DNA of 64,000 nucleotides from Flavicella sp042091695. Its GTDB lineage: Bacteria > Bacteroidota > Bacteroidia > Flavobacteriales > Flavobacteriaceae. This document shows, in pieces, positions 1 through 9,182 of this stretch. The notes beneath the pieces were generated by a model, which saw only the letters and a list, made by a program, of their open reading frames with translations, was not told the DNA's origin and did not search any database. The translations under genes and the position numbers were made by a program. Each line of letters starts with the position of its first letter. The first letter of the stretch is position 1. The stretch spans positions 62,001 through 126,000 of the forward strand of contig JBELHA010000001.1 of the NCBI GenBank assembly GCA_042091695.1, read 5' to 3'.

Positions 1-867
1 AAAAAGAGGTTTTTTAATATCTGCTACAAATTGTCCAATAATAAGAGCAGCTGGAATGAACAGATACAGTAATTCGACTCCGTTTTTGTAGGTGCTAAAG
101 TATACCATAAGAATACTTGTTGCTAACATGTACAATACGATTACGTATTGATGCTTCGAATTGTTGTTGACACCAAATTTTTTAGGTATGGTATAGAGTA
201 TAGCAATACATACGATACAGCTAATTGCGATAAGTGGAACTTGTAATAATGTTTTTTTATAAAGGTGAAAGTCGCTAGAGAACGAAAAACTAAAATCATC
301 AAGAAATCCGATTCGTGTATCTGTAATGTATTCGTAAGTCAACACCAATAATAAGGGGGTCAGAAAACCAACAATAGGGACGATGTAGTTTCGTAGTTGT
401 GCTTTGCCAATAAAAAGTATGCCAACATACAACAACAACAACATCAGTATTGCCCAATTAAAAAACACAAACGCGATTCCAATGTATAAGCCAATATCAT
501 AGAAGGAATTGAGTCCTTCTTTTTTGTATTTCAATTCAGTTGTTTTTAAGTATACAATTAAATAGATGAAATTTATAAAAAGAGGGATATCAACATGTAA
601 TGTACTCGGAAACATTCCGAACAATAATACAAGAATTAGAGAACTGTAAAGGTTTGTTTTTTCAAAACCATTGCGTGAAAATATAATACCACAGAGTATA
701 AGGAATAGTATATTGGAAAATAAATGTTCAATTATTTCAATGACTCCCACTCCTTTAAACAAGGTGTCAGTGTGTTGAATTTTGTAGACAAAATAAAACA
801 AAACAAAAAGACTGTAAATAATCACGCTTTTTATAGGGGTAGTTTTGTTAAAAAAATTGGCTATCAT
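1..867 (-). CDS. DUF6427-like integral membrane protein, 3' end outside the window
   Basis: The frame is open from the ATG at 865-867 to the left edge, giving 289 residues without a stop, so the C-terminus is missing. The product is very hydrophobic, with many predicted membrane helices (for example around FVFFNWAILMLLLLYVGILF) separated by short charged loops. I recognise it as similar to the flavobacterial DUF6427 family, whose function is unknown. The short DUF6341 gene next to it is divergently oriented and starts only about 44 bases away. The start fits the beginning of the hydrophobic protein (MIANFFNKT). Family assignment is from memory of the family's character; the membrane prediction is seen directly. 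Confidence 0.7.
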   Translation of the reverse strand, partial: MIANFFNKTTPIKSVIIYSLFVLFYFVYKIQHTDTLFKGVGVIEIIEHLFSNILFLILCGIIFSRNGFEKTNLYSSLILVLLFGMFPSTLHVDIPLFINFIYLIVYLKTTELKYKKEGLNSFYDIGLYIGIAFVFFNWAILMLLLLYVGILFIGKAQLRNYIVPIVGFLTPLLLVLTYEYITDTRIGFLDDFSFSFSSDFHLYKKTLLQVPLIAISCIVCIAILYTIPKKFGVNNNSKHQYVIVLYMLATSILMVYFSTYKNGVELLYLFIPAALIIGQFVADIKKPLF

Positions 868-888
868 CGTTAGTTTTTCATATTTTTG
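857..888 (+). promoter_or_regulatory. Putative Bacteroidota sigma-A promoter for the DUF6341 gene
   Basis: TTG at 857-859 is followed after 21 bases by TATTTTTG at 881-888, an exact match to TAnnTTTG. It ends 22 bases before the ATG at 911. It overlaps the 5' end of the divergent membrane protein gene. Confidence 0.5.
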
Positions 889-910
889 CAGGGTAAAGAT
901 AATTTAAGTT

Positions 911-1120
911 ATGATAGCATACAATATATTTAGAATCATTGGAGATTTTTTCACAAACACTCTGTTTACTCCTTTAAAATCATTACGGTTTTTAGATGAC
1001 TGGTGGGTTTCTAACATTCCTAACTTCTTTTTTATAGGTGTTTTCTTAGTGCTTTTAGGATATTGGATGCGTGAGTCTATTCGTTTCAAGAGAGAAGGAA
1101 CTGAAGATTTACCTAAATAA
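911..1120 (+). CDS. DUF6341 family small membrane protein
   Basis: A 69-residue protein with an amphipathic N-terminal part (FRIIGDFFTNTLFTPLKSLR), a Trp-rich motif (LDDWWVSNIPN), one membrane helix (about residues 37-55, FFFIGVFLVLLGYWM) and a charged C-terminus. This is the usual architecture of the flavobacterial DUF6341 family, whose role is unknown. It has its own promoter-like element directly upstream and is followed by hairpins before trmB. The small size, the clear start and the matching neighbourhood support a real gene. Confidence 0.8.
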   Translation: MIAYNIFRIIGDFFTNTLFTPLKSLRFLDDWWVSNIPNFFFIGVFLVLLGYWMRESIRFKREGTEDLPK

Positions 1121-1170
1121 GATTACCTCAATTCACTATTACAAAAGGTAGTCTGGCTACTTTTAAAATT

Positions 1171-1206
1171 AACATACCTTGATTTTATTGTGGTATGTTT
1201 CTTTTG
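1171..1206 (+). terminator. Weak hairpin terminator after the DUF6341 gene
   Basis: AACATACC (1171-1178) pairs with GGTATGTT (1192-1199) over a 13-base loop and is followed by a T-rich stretch. A second imperfect hairpin (AAAAGGTAG/CTACTTTT, 1143-1164) lies just upstream. The long loop makes termination only plausible. Confidence 0.3.
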
Positions 1207-1237
1207 TACTCCATTTTTTAACTTTATAGATCGAGCT

Positions 1238-1909
1238 TTGGGAAGTAAAAACAAGTTAAAACGTTTCAATGAAAACGAAACTTTTTCAAATGTAATCCAA
1301 CCTTCACGTGAGGAGGTGACAACCAACTTTCCTCACAAAGGAAAGTGGAATGCTTTTTTCAAAAATGACAATCCTATTGTTTTAGAATTAGGTTGTGGTA
1401 AAGGAGAATATACGATTGCTTTGGCTGAAAAAAATCCAAATATCAACTATATCGGTATTGATATCAAAGGAGCTCGTTTTTGGAGAGGTGCCAAAACAGC
1501 ATTAGAAGAAGATCTCCCTAATGTTGCGTTTATTAGAACGCAAATTGAATTGGTAGATTATTGTTTTGCTGAAAATGAAGTAAGTGAAATATGGATTACT
1601 TTTCCAGATCCTCAAATCAAATACAAAAGAACCAAACACCGTTTGACTAACGAAGAATTCCTTTTAAAATATCATAAGATTCTAAATAATGAGGGGATCA
1701 TGCATTTAAAAACCGATTCAGAGTTTATGCACGGGTATACCTTAGGTTTATTGCATGGGCAAGAACAAGAGGTTTTGTATGCACATCACGATATTTATAA
1801 CAACCCTCATGCACCTGCAGTAGTTTTAAATACACAGACTTTTTATGAGAAGCAGTATTTAGAAACAAATAAAGCAATTACCTATATAAAATTCAAGCTG
1901 AAATATTGA
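1238..1909 (+). CDS. trmB: tRNA (guanine-N7-)-methyltransferase TrmB, TTG start
   Basis: S-adenosylmethionine-dependent enzyme that forms 7-methylguanosine at position 46 of tRNAs. The SAM site is visible as VLELGCGKGEYT, and further conserved segments follow (YIGIDIKGARFW, ITFPDPQIKYKRTKHRLT, LKTDSEFMHG). The frame extends upstream to an ATG at 1190, but the extra 16 residues (VCFFCTPFFNFID...) look unlike the family and lie across a hairpin. Flavobacterial relatives begin with GSKNKLKRF directly after the start methionine, which here corresponds to the TTG at 1238, giving 223 residues. The start is an inference from the family; the function is secure. Confidence 0.92.
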   Translation: MGSKNKLKRFNENETFSNVIQPSREEVTTNFPHKGKWNAFFKNDNPIVLELGCGKGEYTIALAEKNPNINYIGIDIKGARFWRGAKTALEEDLPNVAFIRTQIELVDYCFAENEVSEIWITFPDPQIKYKRTKHRLTNEEFLLKYHKILNNEGIMHLKTDSEFMHGYTLGLLHGQEQEVLYAHHDIYNNPHAPAVVLNTQTFYEKQYLETNKAITYIKFKLKY

Positions 1910-1915
1910 TTGGGT

Positions 1916-2845
1916 TTATTTTACAATCTCTAGGTATATGTTTTTTCCTTTTTCAAGTGCAGTAGTGTGATTTAGGAAAAGTTTCTGAGCATTGTATTCG
2001 ACTTCTATCAAATACAGTCCTTCTTTAAAATAACTATTAGTGACCGTTGCCTTCATATTTGAGGTTGCAACTATTTTCAATTGGCTCGGGTAGGCTATTA
2101 TTTTGTTTTTTCCTTTTTGTGTCTCGATTTCGTTTACATCTCCAAAGAAAGAAGCTACATAGGCGTTTTTAGGTCGGTTGTACAAGGATTCTGGAGTGTC
2201 CTCTGCAACAACCTCTCCTTGCTTCATAACAACAATCCTATCTGCAAAAGAAAGTGCATCAGTACTGTCGTGCGTGGCTACTATACATCCAATATTTTTC
2301 GATTTTAGGTAGTTAAACAATTTGCGACGCAATTTGTTTTTTCTAAAATTGTCGATATGACTAAAGGGCTCATCTAATAACAGTAATTCAGGTTCTTTGG
2401 CAAGTACGCGAGCTAGGGCGACACGTTGTTTTTGACCTCCACTCAGGTTTTTGACTTTGATATTTGCAAAGTCAACTAAATCTACCAATTCTATAAGTTC
2501 TGCAGTTCTTTCTTTTTTTTGTCTAGCAAAACGATTGGGCAAAAACTTACCAATGTTTTCCGCAACAGAGGTAAAAGGCATGAGGTCGAAGTCTTGCGAT
2601 AAGTACTTCATAAAAGGCTCTCCAGGAACCAAATAGTAATTGGGACCTAGCAGCTTTATATCGTTCCATAAAACACGTCCTTTTTCAATGTGAAGAAGTC
2701 CGTATATGATTTCAAGCAGGGTGCTTTTTCCACAGCCACTTTCTCCAATAATGGCTATGTATTCTCCTTTTCTCGCAGTAAAAGAAATGTCTGATACTAC
2801 TTCTTTGCTATCGTACGCAAATGATATGTTTTGAACCTCTAGCAT
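1916..2845 (-). CDS. ABC transporter ATP-binding protein (PotA/CysA-like with TOBE-like tail)
   Basis: A 309-residue ATPase subunit of an ABC transporter. Walker A is GESGCGKST (about residues 34-42), the signature is LSGGQKQR, Walker B is ELLLLDEP, and the switch histidine is in VATHDS. After the roughly 230-residue ATPase domain comes a beta-rich extension (about residues 235-309) like the regulatory TOBE part of uptake importers for polyamines, sulfate or iron. No permease or binding protein lies nearby, so the substrate is unknown. It is transcribed on the same strand downstream of recA but is separated from it by a terminator. Confidence 0.85.
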   Translation of the reverse strand: MLEVQNISFAYDSKEVVSDISFTARKGEYIAIIGESGCGKSTLLEIIYGLLHIEKGRVLWNDIKLLGPNYYLVPGEPFMKYLSQDFDLMPFTSVAENIGKFLPNRFARQKKERTAELIELVDLVDFANIKVKNLSGGQKQRVALARVLAKEPELLLLDEPFSHIDNFRKNKLRRKLFNYLKSKNIGCIVATHDSTDALSFADRIVVMKQGEVVAEDTPESLYNRPKNAYVASFFGDVNEIETQKGKNKIIAYPSQLKIVATSNMKATVTNSYFKEGLYLIEVEYNAQKLFLNHTTALEKGKNIYLEIVK

Positions 2846-2883
2846 TTGTTTTATTTCAGATGTTGCAATGTTTTGATAGTATG

Positions 2884-2919
2884 AAAAAAGGAAGTAAGTG
2901 CTATACTTACTTCCTTTTG
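2884..2919 (-). terminator. Rho-independent terminator downstream of recA
   Basis: A perfect 14-bp stem (2886-2899 with 2905-2918, loop GCTAT), followed on the minus strand by a run of T. It sits 22 bases beyond the recA stop and separates recA from the ABC ATPase gene. Confidence 0.85.
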
Positions 2920-2940
2920 ACAGTGTTTTGAGAGTATCGT

Positions 2941-3951
2941 TTATTCTTGATTTTCGATAGCGTCCTTGATTTTAGCCTCTAGATCTTCTGCCAATTCCGG
3001 ATTGTCGCTGATGGTACCTTTTGCAGCGTCTCTTCCTTGTCCAAGCTTGGTATCGTCATAGCTGAACCAAGACCCACTCTTTTTGATGATTCCATATTCA
3101 ACACCAATGTCTAAGATTTCTCCAACTTTAGAGATACCTTTACCATACATAATGTCAAATTCTGCCAATTGGAATGGTGGTGCTACTTTATTTTTTACCA
3201 CTTTTACCTTAGTACTGTTTCCAATTACTTGGTCGCCATTTTTGATTTGAGTTCTTCTTCTGATATCCAAACGAACCGAAGCGTAAAACTTCAGCGCGTT
3301 ACCTCCTGTAGTTGTTTCAGGATTTCCAAACATCACACCAATTTTCTCACGCAATTGATTGATAAATATAACAGTACAATTTGTTTTGCTGATTGTTCCC
3401 GTAAGTTTTCTCAATGCTTGTGACATCAAACGGGCGTGTAATCCCATTTTAGAGTCTCCCATTTCTCCTTCAATTTCACTTTTAGGTGTCAAAGCAGCTA
3501 CAGAGTCAATCACAACAATATCAACAGCTCCTGAACGAATAAGGTTTTCAGTGATTTCCAAAGCTTGTTCACCGTGGTCCGGTTGTGAGATGATTAAATT
3601 GTCGATATCTACTCCTAAGTTTTCTGCATAAAAACGATCAAAAGCGTGTTCTGCATCAATAAAAGCAGCAATACCTCCTGCTTTTTGAGCTTCTGCAATA
3701 GCGTGTATGGTCAACGTTGTTTTTCCTGAAGATTCAGGTCCGTATATTTCAATAATCCTTCCTTTAGGGTAGCCATCTACACCCAAGGCTAAATCAAGTC
3801 CTAAAGAACCTGATGAGATAGACTCAACATCTACATGCGCCACATCTCCCATTTTCATTACAGCACCCTTTCCATAGGTTTTGTCCAATTTGTCTAGCGT
3901 CATTTGTAACGCTTTTAATTTCGCTTCTTTTTCTTTAGTATCGTTTGCCAT
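2941..3951 (-). CDS. recA: Recombinase RecA
   Basis: A 336-residue RecA, the strand-exchange ATPase of homologous recombination and co-protease of the SOS response. Walker A is GPESSGKTT (residues 71-79). The Walker B region is VDIVVIDSVAAL, loop L2 (TTTGGNALKFYASVRLDIRR) is intact, and the C-terminus is acidic as usual. It is a single-gene unit: a 218-base non-coding stretch lies upstream and a strong terminator downstream. I saw no clear LexA-type operator in the upstream region. Confidence 0.98.
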   Translation of the reverse strand: MANDTKEKEAKLKALQMTLDKLDKTYGKGAVMKMGDVAHVDVESISSGSLGLDLALGVDGYPKGRIIEIYGPESSGKTTLTIHAIAEAQKAGGIAAFIDAEHAFDRFYAENLGVDIDNLIISQPDHGEQALEITENLIRSGAVDIVVIDSVAALTPKSEIEGEMGDSKMGLHARLMSQALRKLTGTISKTNCTVIFINQLREKIGVMFGNPETTTGGNALKFYASVRLDIRRRTQIKNGDQVIGNSTKVKVVKNKVAPPFQLAEFDIMYGKGISKVGEILDIGVEYGIIKKSGSWFSYDDTKLGQGRDAAKGTISDNPELAEDLEAKIKDAIENQE

Positions 3952-4169
3952 AGTGTTCGCTTGTAATTGTTTTATTAGTATGTAAAAATACTAAAATATT
4001 GTTTTGTATGTGTGGTTTGTGTCAAAGTTCTCCCTCGTTTTATAAACAAAAAACAGCCTTTAATTTTTTAGTAAATAAAGTGTTGAACACGGTTTTTTTT
4101 GACAATTTGTAAAAGTTTTATTAGTACCAAGGTAGTCATTTGAGCTTTAATATTCTTCTACTTTTCCTG

Positions 4170-5477
4170 TTAAATACTTGTTTGTAAATCAGTCTCTTTT
4201 TGTTTTATTTCAAAATGCATCAAAGCCTCTTCTATAACTGCATATATTTTATGCAATTCTTGGTTTGTAATAACAAAAGGAGGAAGGATGTAAACGGTAT
4301 TTCCAAGAGGTCTTAAGCAGACACCTCTTTCCATAAAAAACGAAAACAATGCATCTCTTAAGCTTCCATAACGCTTCATTTCTATGTTTAAATCAATAGC
4401 AAAAATAACTCCTAATTTACGAGTAGATTTCACTAGATTGTGAGTTTTGATGCGGTCCTCAAAAAACTGGTGTTGAGCTTCAATCCGTCGAATGTTTGCT
4501 TGCATCTCTTGGGAAGTAAGCAATTCAATACCTGCTTTTATAGCTGTACATCCTAGCGGATTTGCAGAGTAGGTATGTCCGTGAAAAAAACCTTTTTGAA
4601 TGTTGTCGTCATAAAAAGTATCGTAAATTTCTTGTGTACAAGTTGTCAGTGCCATCGGAACAACACCTCCGGTGAGTGATTTTGATAAGCACATGATATC
4701 CGGTTTGTTTTCAAGGTAATCAGACGCAAAGTTTTTACCTGTTTTTCCAAAACCTGTCATGACTTCGTCGGCTATGCTTACCACATTGTATTCTTTTGCG
4801 ATGGCAATCAATTGGTCCAATAATTCAGCATCGTACATGCGCATCGCATTGGCTCCTTGTACCAAAGGCTCAAATATGAAGGCTGCCACTTCACCTGTTT
4901 GTAGAAGTCGGGTAAATTTATTTTTTACGTGTTCAAAGTTTTCGAGGGTTGGGACTTCTATTCTATCTATTGCTAGTAAAAATTCCTCAAAAGGGCCGTT
5001 GTATACAGACAATCCAGAAGCAGACATGGCTCCAAAAGTGTCACCGTGAAAGGCGTCTTCTAGGGCGATTATCTTTGTTTTTTTGAAGCCTTGGTTGAAC
5101 TGTGCTTGTAAGGCCATTTTTAGAGCTACATCTACAGAGGTAGAGCCGTTGTCGGAGAAAAATATTTTTTGCTGGTTGTAGGGTAAAATATCCATCAAGG
5201 CTTCAGACATTTCCACTGCGGGTTGGTGCGTAAACCCGCTAAATACTACTTGGTCGAGTTGCTGTAATTGTGTACTTATCTTTTTGATGATATGTGCATT
5301 GCAATGCCCATACATACAAGTGTACCAGGATGCGATACCATCTATATACCCCTTGTCATTCTCGTCATAGAGCATGACGCCTTCGGCGCGTGTGATTGCG
5401 ATGTGACTGGGATGTGTTTTGTGCTGTGTCAACGGATGCCACAAATGCTTTTTGTCTCTTTCTGAAAAACTACTCAT
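4170..5477 (-). CDS. bioA: Adenosylmethionine-8-amino-7-oxononanoate aminotransferase BioA
   Basis: A PLP-dependent class III aminotransferase (435 residues) that converts 7-keto-8-aminopelargonate to 7,8-diaminopelargonate, using S-adenosylmethionine as amino donor. Conserved segments are HPLTQH near the N-terminus, DGIASWYTCMYGH, ALEDAFHGDTFGAMSASG, the cofactor-binding IADEVMTGFGKTG, and the PLP lysine in LSKSLTGG. It is the last gene of bioF-bioD-bioA, 33 bases after bioD. bioB is not in the window. Confidence 0.95.
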   Translation of the reverse strand: MSSFSERDKKHLWHPLTQHKTHPSHIAITRAEGVMLYDENDKGYIDGIASWYTCMYGHCNAHIIKKISTQLQQLDQVVFSGFTHQPAVEMSEALMDILPYNQQKIFFSDNGSTSVDVALKMALQAQFNQGFKKTKIIALEDAFHGDTFGAMSASGLSVYNGPFEEFLLAIDRIEVPTLENFEHVKNKFTRLLQTGEVAAFIFEPLVQGANAMRMYDAELLDQLIAIAKEYNVVSIADEVMTGFGKTGKNFASDYLENKPDIMCLSKSLTGGVVPMALTTCTQEIYDTFYDDNIQKGFFHGHTYSANPLGCTAIKAGIELLTSQEMQANIRRIEAQHQFFEDRIKTHNLVKSTRKLGVIFAIDLNIEMKRYGSLRDALFSFFMERGVCLRPLGNTVYILPPFVITNQELHKIYAVIEEALMHFEIKQKETDLQTSI

Positions 5478-5510
5478 GCCTAAATATTTTTACTTCAACT
5501 TTTACAGTGC

Positions 5511-6131
5511 TTACAAAGTCTCTAATGTGCTTCGCAATTGGTTTGCGTATTTCTGCACAGTTTGACGGTCTATTTTTTCTTCTTCCTCTATCCTTCCAAG
5601 GACGTTTACTCCAGCCATCTTTTGAATGATGCTTTCGGTAGATGGGTGTTCATTTCCACTAAATATAACGGATGTTTCGAAGCCTTTGTCCTTTAGGTAT
5701 TGTAGTGTTAGTAATGTGTGATTGATACTGCCTAGGTAATGTCTAGACACTACAATGATTTTGTACGAAGGATCAATGATATCCGCAATGGTTTCAGTTT
5801 CATTCAAAGGTACCAATAATCCACCTGCTCCTTCAATAACCAAATGGTTTTTTGTGTTTGGAACAGTGATTTTTTGAATGTCGATTTTTGTATTGTCAAT
5901 TTCAGCGGCTGCATGTGGACTCATTGGCGTTTGCAAAGCATAGCTATTAGGGTGTATTACCGTACGCTTGTTTTGAATCAACTCTCGTACTTTGTCACTG
6001 TCCGAATAATCGAGTTCACCTGCCTGGACAGGTTTCCAGTAATCTGCTTCTAGTGCTTCAGTTACAATCGAAGCCACCAATGTTTTTCCAACTTCTGTTG
6101 AAATACCTGTAATAAATATGTTTTTTTTCAT
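5511..6131 (-). CDS. bioD: Dethiobiotin synthetase BioD
   Basis: ATP-dependent carboxylase that closes the ureido ring to make dethiobiotin. The P-loop is GISTEVGKT at the N-terminus, and VIEGAGGLLVPL carries the conserved E-G-A-G-G motif. An in-frame ATG at 6152 would add seven residues (MIRKERK) and overlap the bioF stop. I prefer the ATG at 6131 because relatives begin with MKK-(Y/N)-FITG and a purine-rich AGGAAGG lies just upstream of it. The overlap suggests translational coupling with bioF either way. Confidence 0.93.
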   Translation of the reverse strand: MKKNIFITGISTEVGKTLVASIVTEALEADYWKPVQAGELDYSDSDKVRELIQNKRTVIHPNSYALQTPMSPHAAAEIDNTKIDIQKITVPNTKNHLVIEGAGGLLVPLNETETIADIIDPSYKIIVVSRHYLGSINHTLLTLQYLKDKGFETSVIFSGNEHPSTESIIQKMAGVNVLGRIEEEEKIDRQTVQKYANQLRSTLETL

Positions 6132-6151
6132 CTTTCTTTCCTTCCTAATCA

Positions 6152-7282
6152 TCAGTGTACAAAAATAGCCAATTGTCTCAACAAACTATCAATTTCTTCA
6201 AAGGTATTGTAGCTGTGTAAGCATATTCTTAAGCGTTCTTTTCCCTCTGGTACAGTGGGGGCTAAGACAGCTTTCACAAGTATGTTTTTAGCATTCATCG
6301 CATTAGCGGTCTTTTTGACTTTACTATTTCCGCTGAGAAGGCAACACTGAATTGGGCTGTGACTATCTATGAATAAGTTGTTTAGTTTTTTTTCTTGAAG
6401 TGATTTTCTAAAATACTGAATGTTTTTTCTGAGTTTTTCAATTTCTAAGGTAGTTTCGAGTTCACAATATGCCGCTTTTACGACAGCGATACTGTGCAAT
6501 GATGCTGCGGTTGTATAGATAAAAGGCCTTGAAAAATTGACGAGATAATCACGTAGCTTTTTACCTCCTAAAACAACAGCACCATGACATCCCAATGCTT
6601 TTCCAAAGGTGTGTATTCTAGCAAAAGCCTGATTTTCTAGTTGTAATTCCTGAAGTAGACCGGCTCCATTAGTTCCAAAAACACCATTTGAATGGGCTTC
6701 GTCAACGATGAGGAAGCACTCGTTTTTTTGAGATATTTCACAAATTTCTTTCAGTGCTGCTTGGTCTCCATCCATTGAGTACACTGCCTCGACAGCTATA
6801 AATACAGTGCCTTCGGATTTACTGATTTTTTGTTGAAGGTCGTTTAGATCGTTGTGTTTGAATTTTAAACTCCGGGCATTGGAAGCACGAATTCCATCTC
6901 TAATAGAGGCGTGTATTAGTTCGTCATATATAACCGTGGTTCCTTTTTCTAATATTGCGGTAAACAGTCCCAAATTGGCATCGTAGCCCGAATTAAATAA
7001 AAGTGCTGCCTCTGCATTGTGAAAATTTGCCAATATTCTTTCCACTTCTTCGTGAATAGGATGGGTGCCAGAAATGAGTCTAGAACCGGTACTCCCATTT
7101 GTGTTTTTTGTATGTTCTAAATAATGTAAAGCTCTTTTATGTATGAATTTCTTAGAAGAAAAACCGAGGTAATCATTCGATATAAAATCAACCCCGTCTG
7201 CTAACGTTTGTAGGGAACGAAAAGCGTTGTTTGCATCTCGATCTTTAAGTTTTTTAGAAAGTTTTTCAGGAAATGCTTTCAT
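6152..7282 (-). CDS. bioF: 8-amino-7-oxononanoate synthase BioF
   Basis: A PLP enzyme of the alpha-oxoamine synthase family (376 residues) that condenses pimeloyl-ACP/CoA with alanine, the first committed step of biotin ring assembly. Visible are the substrate-loop segment NGSTGSRLISGTHPIHEE, the Asp motif IVDEAHSNGVFG, and the PLP lysine in HTFGKALGCHG. It is the first gene of bioF-bioD-bioA; its stop codon overlaps an upstream in-frame ATG of bioD. The 207-base gap to the divergent DUF1800 gene should hold its promoter. No BirA-type operator was recognised there. Confidence 0.94.
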   Translation of the reverse strand: MKAFPEKLSKKLKDRDANNAFRSLQTLADGVDFISNDYLGFSSKKFIHKRALHYLEHTKNTNGSTGSRLISGTHPIHEEVERILANFHNAEAALLFNSGYDANLGLFTAILEKGTTVIYDELIHASIRDGIRASNARSLKFKHNDLNDLQQKISKSEGTVFIAVEAVYSMDGDQAALKEICEISQKNECFLIVDEAHSNGVFGTNGAGLLQELQLENQAFARIHTFGKALGCHGAVVLGGKKLRDYLVNFSRPFIYTTAASLHSIAVVKAAYCELETTLEIEKLRKNIQYFRKSLQEKKLNNLFIDSHSPIQCCLLSGNSKVKKTANAMNAKNILVKAVLAPTVPEGKERLRICLHSYNTFEEIDSLLRQLAIFVH

Positions 7283-7489
7283 ATGATTTCTTTAGTCTGC
7301 TAATTTAAGAAACTTGCCTGAGATAGCATTGCCTTAGTTTAGAATACTAAAAACCTCTTTGTTATTGATTTTCAGTGTTTTAATTGATGTATATACATAT
7401 GTAATGTGTTTTTTGATTTAAATTATTTAAATTGTAAAACTTGATTAGAAACAATTGCATTTACTGCTTGTTTGTTAAATACACTATGC

Positions 7490-9172
7490 ATGGCATCAAT
7501 TTTACCCTACACAGGAATATTAGGCACTCGTTTGGCAAAACATCTTTTAAAACGAGCGAGTTATAATGTCAGCAAAGCACGTATCAACACTTTTAGGACC
7601 TATACTGTCGATCAGGCTTTGACTGAATTAGGTACCCTACCTGCCAAAAACTTAGTACAACCGATTCATTATGTCAATGGAAGTTTAACAGCCCCCAAAC
7701 CTTGGATCAATGATGATCCTGTTTATGGTGCTGTAGATATAGATAATGGTAGTGGTGGTTCTTTATTGCGAAATTATGTAAGTAGTTGGTGGATGGACGA
7801 GGCGCGAAGAGATACCTCGTATCGTTCTAAAATGACTTATTTTTTATTTACAAATTTTACAGCAGGTAATAAGGTGCTGAATGGATTGCTTGGTTCCTAT
7901 TACGATTATTTACAATTGACGGAATTTTTCTGTTTGGGCGATTGGAAAGAATATGTTTTTCAAGTGTCTAAAAATATTGTAATGTTGGATTACTTGAACA
8001 ATCGCCTAAATACTAAAGAAAATCCCAATGAAAATTACGCTCGAGAATTATTAGAGTTGTTTACGATTGGGAAAGGAGTTCCTGCTGGAGAGGGTGATTA
8101 TACAAATTACACTGAGCAGGATGTAGTTGAGGCGGCAAAAGTATTGACAGGATGGAGAATTACATGGGCCAACAATAGAGGGCAGTATCGGACAGGTCCA
8201 GCTTATGGCGACATACCTTGTGGTTTTGCTTCTCCCTACAAACATGATTTTGGTCAAAAAACATTCAGTTCTAGACTTGGGAACTATGTGATTCCTGCGT
8301 GGAGCACTGCTGGTAAAACTACTGCAGAAAGTCAACAACGCATGGAGGATGAGCTGAAAGAGATGATCGATTTGATTTTGGGTCAAGACGAAACAGCAAA
8401 ATTTGTCTGTAGAAAAATGTACCGCTATTTTGTTGGACGAAATATCACCGCAGACATTGAAAACGATATTATCGTTCCCCTGGCGCAGACATTCAGAGCG
8501 AATTATAATTTAGAGGCTCCTTTGGTGCAACTTTTAAAAAGTAAGCATTTTTACGATTTGGATGATAATGATGCTAGCGATAATATTGTTGGAGGGATGA
8601 TCAAATCCCCCTTAGATTTAGTATTGCAAACCTTGAATAGTACTAATTTTCCAGTACCGGATCCTATTACAAACGGATTGAATCACTACAAAAAGTTTTA
8701 TTATTGGCTTATTAATTTAGGATTCCTAGATACAGCAGGACAAAATATATTCGATCCTCCTTCAGTTGCTGGTTTTCCACCTACTTATGAAAGCCCAGAT
8801 TTCGATAAGTTTTGGTTTAATTCATCCACAATAGTTACGCGTTATGGAATAGCAGATGGCTTGTTAAATCCTAATAAAACTTTTTCGGATTTCAAAGTTT
8901 CTACTTTTATAGCTTCAACTGTTTCTCAACCTCAAGATGCCGAGGTGCTTGTTTCAGAACTCGTCGAGTTGTTTTTTCCTGAGGCAATCACCCAGGATCG
9001 TTTGAGTTATTTTGTAGATATAGTCTTGTTAGATGACGGCTCACTTACAAAAGCAATGTGGACTGACGAATGGATTACCTATGCGAATACAGGAGATGCT
9101 ACCAATATAGAGTCACCATTGGAAGATTTATTTAGAGCTTTGCTCTGGTCTCAAGAATACCAATCTAATTAA
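7490..9172 (+). CDS. DUF1800 family protein, copy 1 of 3
   Basis: A 560-residue DUF1800 protein of unknown biochemical function. Family landmarks are KHLLKRASYNVS near the N-terminus, SSWWMDEARRDT, the central NENYARELLELFTIGKG followed by YTEQDVVEAAKVLTGW, and SVAGFPPTYESPDFDKFWF near the C-terminus. The ATG at 7490 gives MASILPYTG, matching copy 3; an upstream TTG at 7472 is less likely. No signal peptide is visible. It is paired with the DUF1501 gene 10 bases downstream. This copy is more divergent than copies 2 and 3 are from each other. Confidence 0.9.
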   Translation: MASILPYTGILGTRLAKHLLKRASYNVSKARINTFRTYTVDQALTELGTLPAKNLVQPIHYVNGSLTAPKPWINDDPVYGAVDIDNGSGGSLLRNYVSSWWMDEARRDTSYRSKMTYFLFTNFTAGNKVLNGLLGSYYDYLQLTEFFCLGDWKEYVFQVSKNIVMLDYLNNRLNTKENPNENYARELLELFTIGKGVPAGEGDYTNYTEQDVVEAAKVLTGWRITWANNRGQYRTGPAYGDIPCGFASPYKHDFGQKTFSSRLGNYVIPAWSTAGKTTAESQQRMEDELKEMIDLILGQDETAKFVCRKMYRYFVGRNITADIENDIIVPLAQTFRANYNLEAPLVQLLKSKHFYDLDDNDASDNIVGGMIKSPLDLVLQTLNSTNFPVPDPITNGLNHYKKFYYWLINLGFLDTAGQNIFDPPSVAGFPPTYESPDFDKFWFNSSTIVTRYGIADGLLNPNKTFSDFKVSTFIASTVSQPQDAEVLVSELVELFFPEAITQDRLSYFVDIVLLDDGSLTKAMWTDEWITYANTGDATNIESPLEDLFRALLWSQEYQSN

Positions 9173-9182
9173 ACGTACTGAT

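Noticed and set aside
2941..4169. LexA-type SOS operator upstream of recA
   Set aside because: No convincing dyad was found in the 218-base upstream region; operator sequences in this phylum are variable, so absence cannot be claimed.
7283..7489. BirA-type operator or riboswitch upstream of bioF
   Set aside because: No paired TTGTAAAC-like half-sites and no recognisable riboswitch fold.
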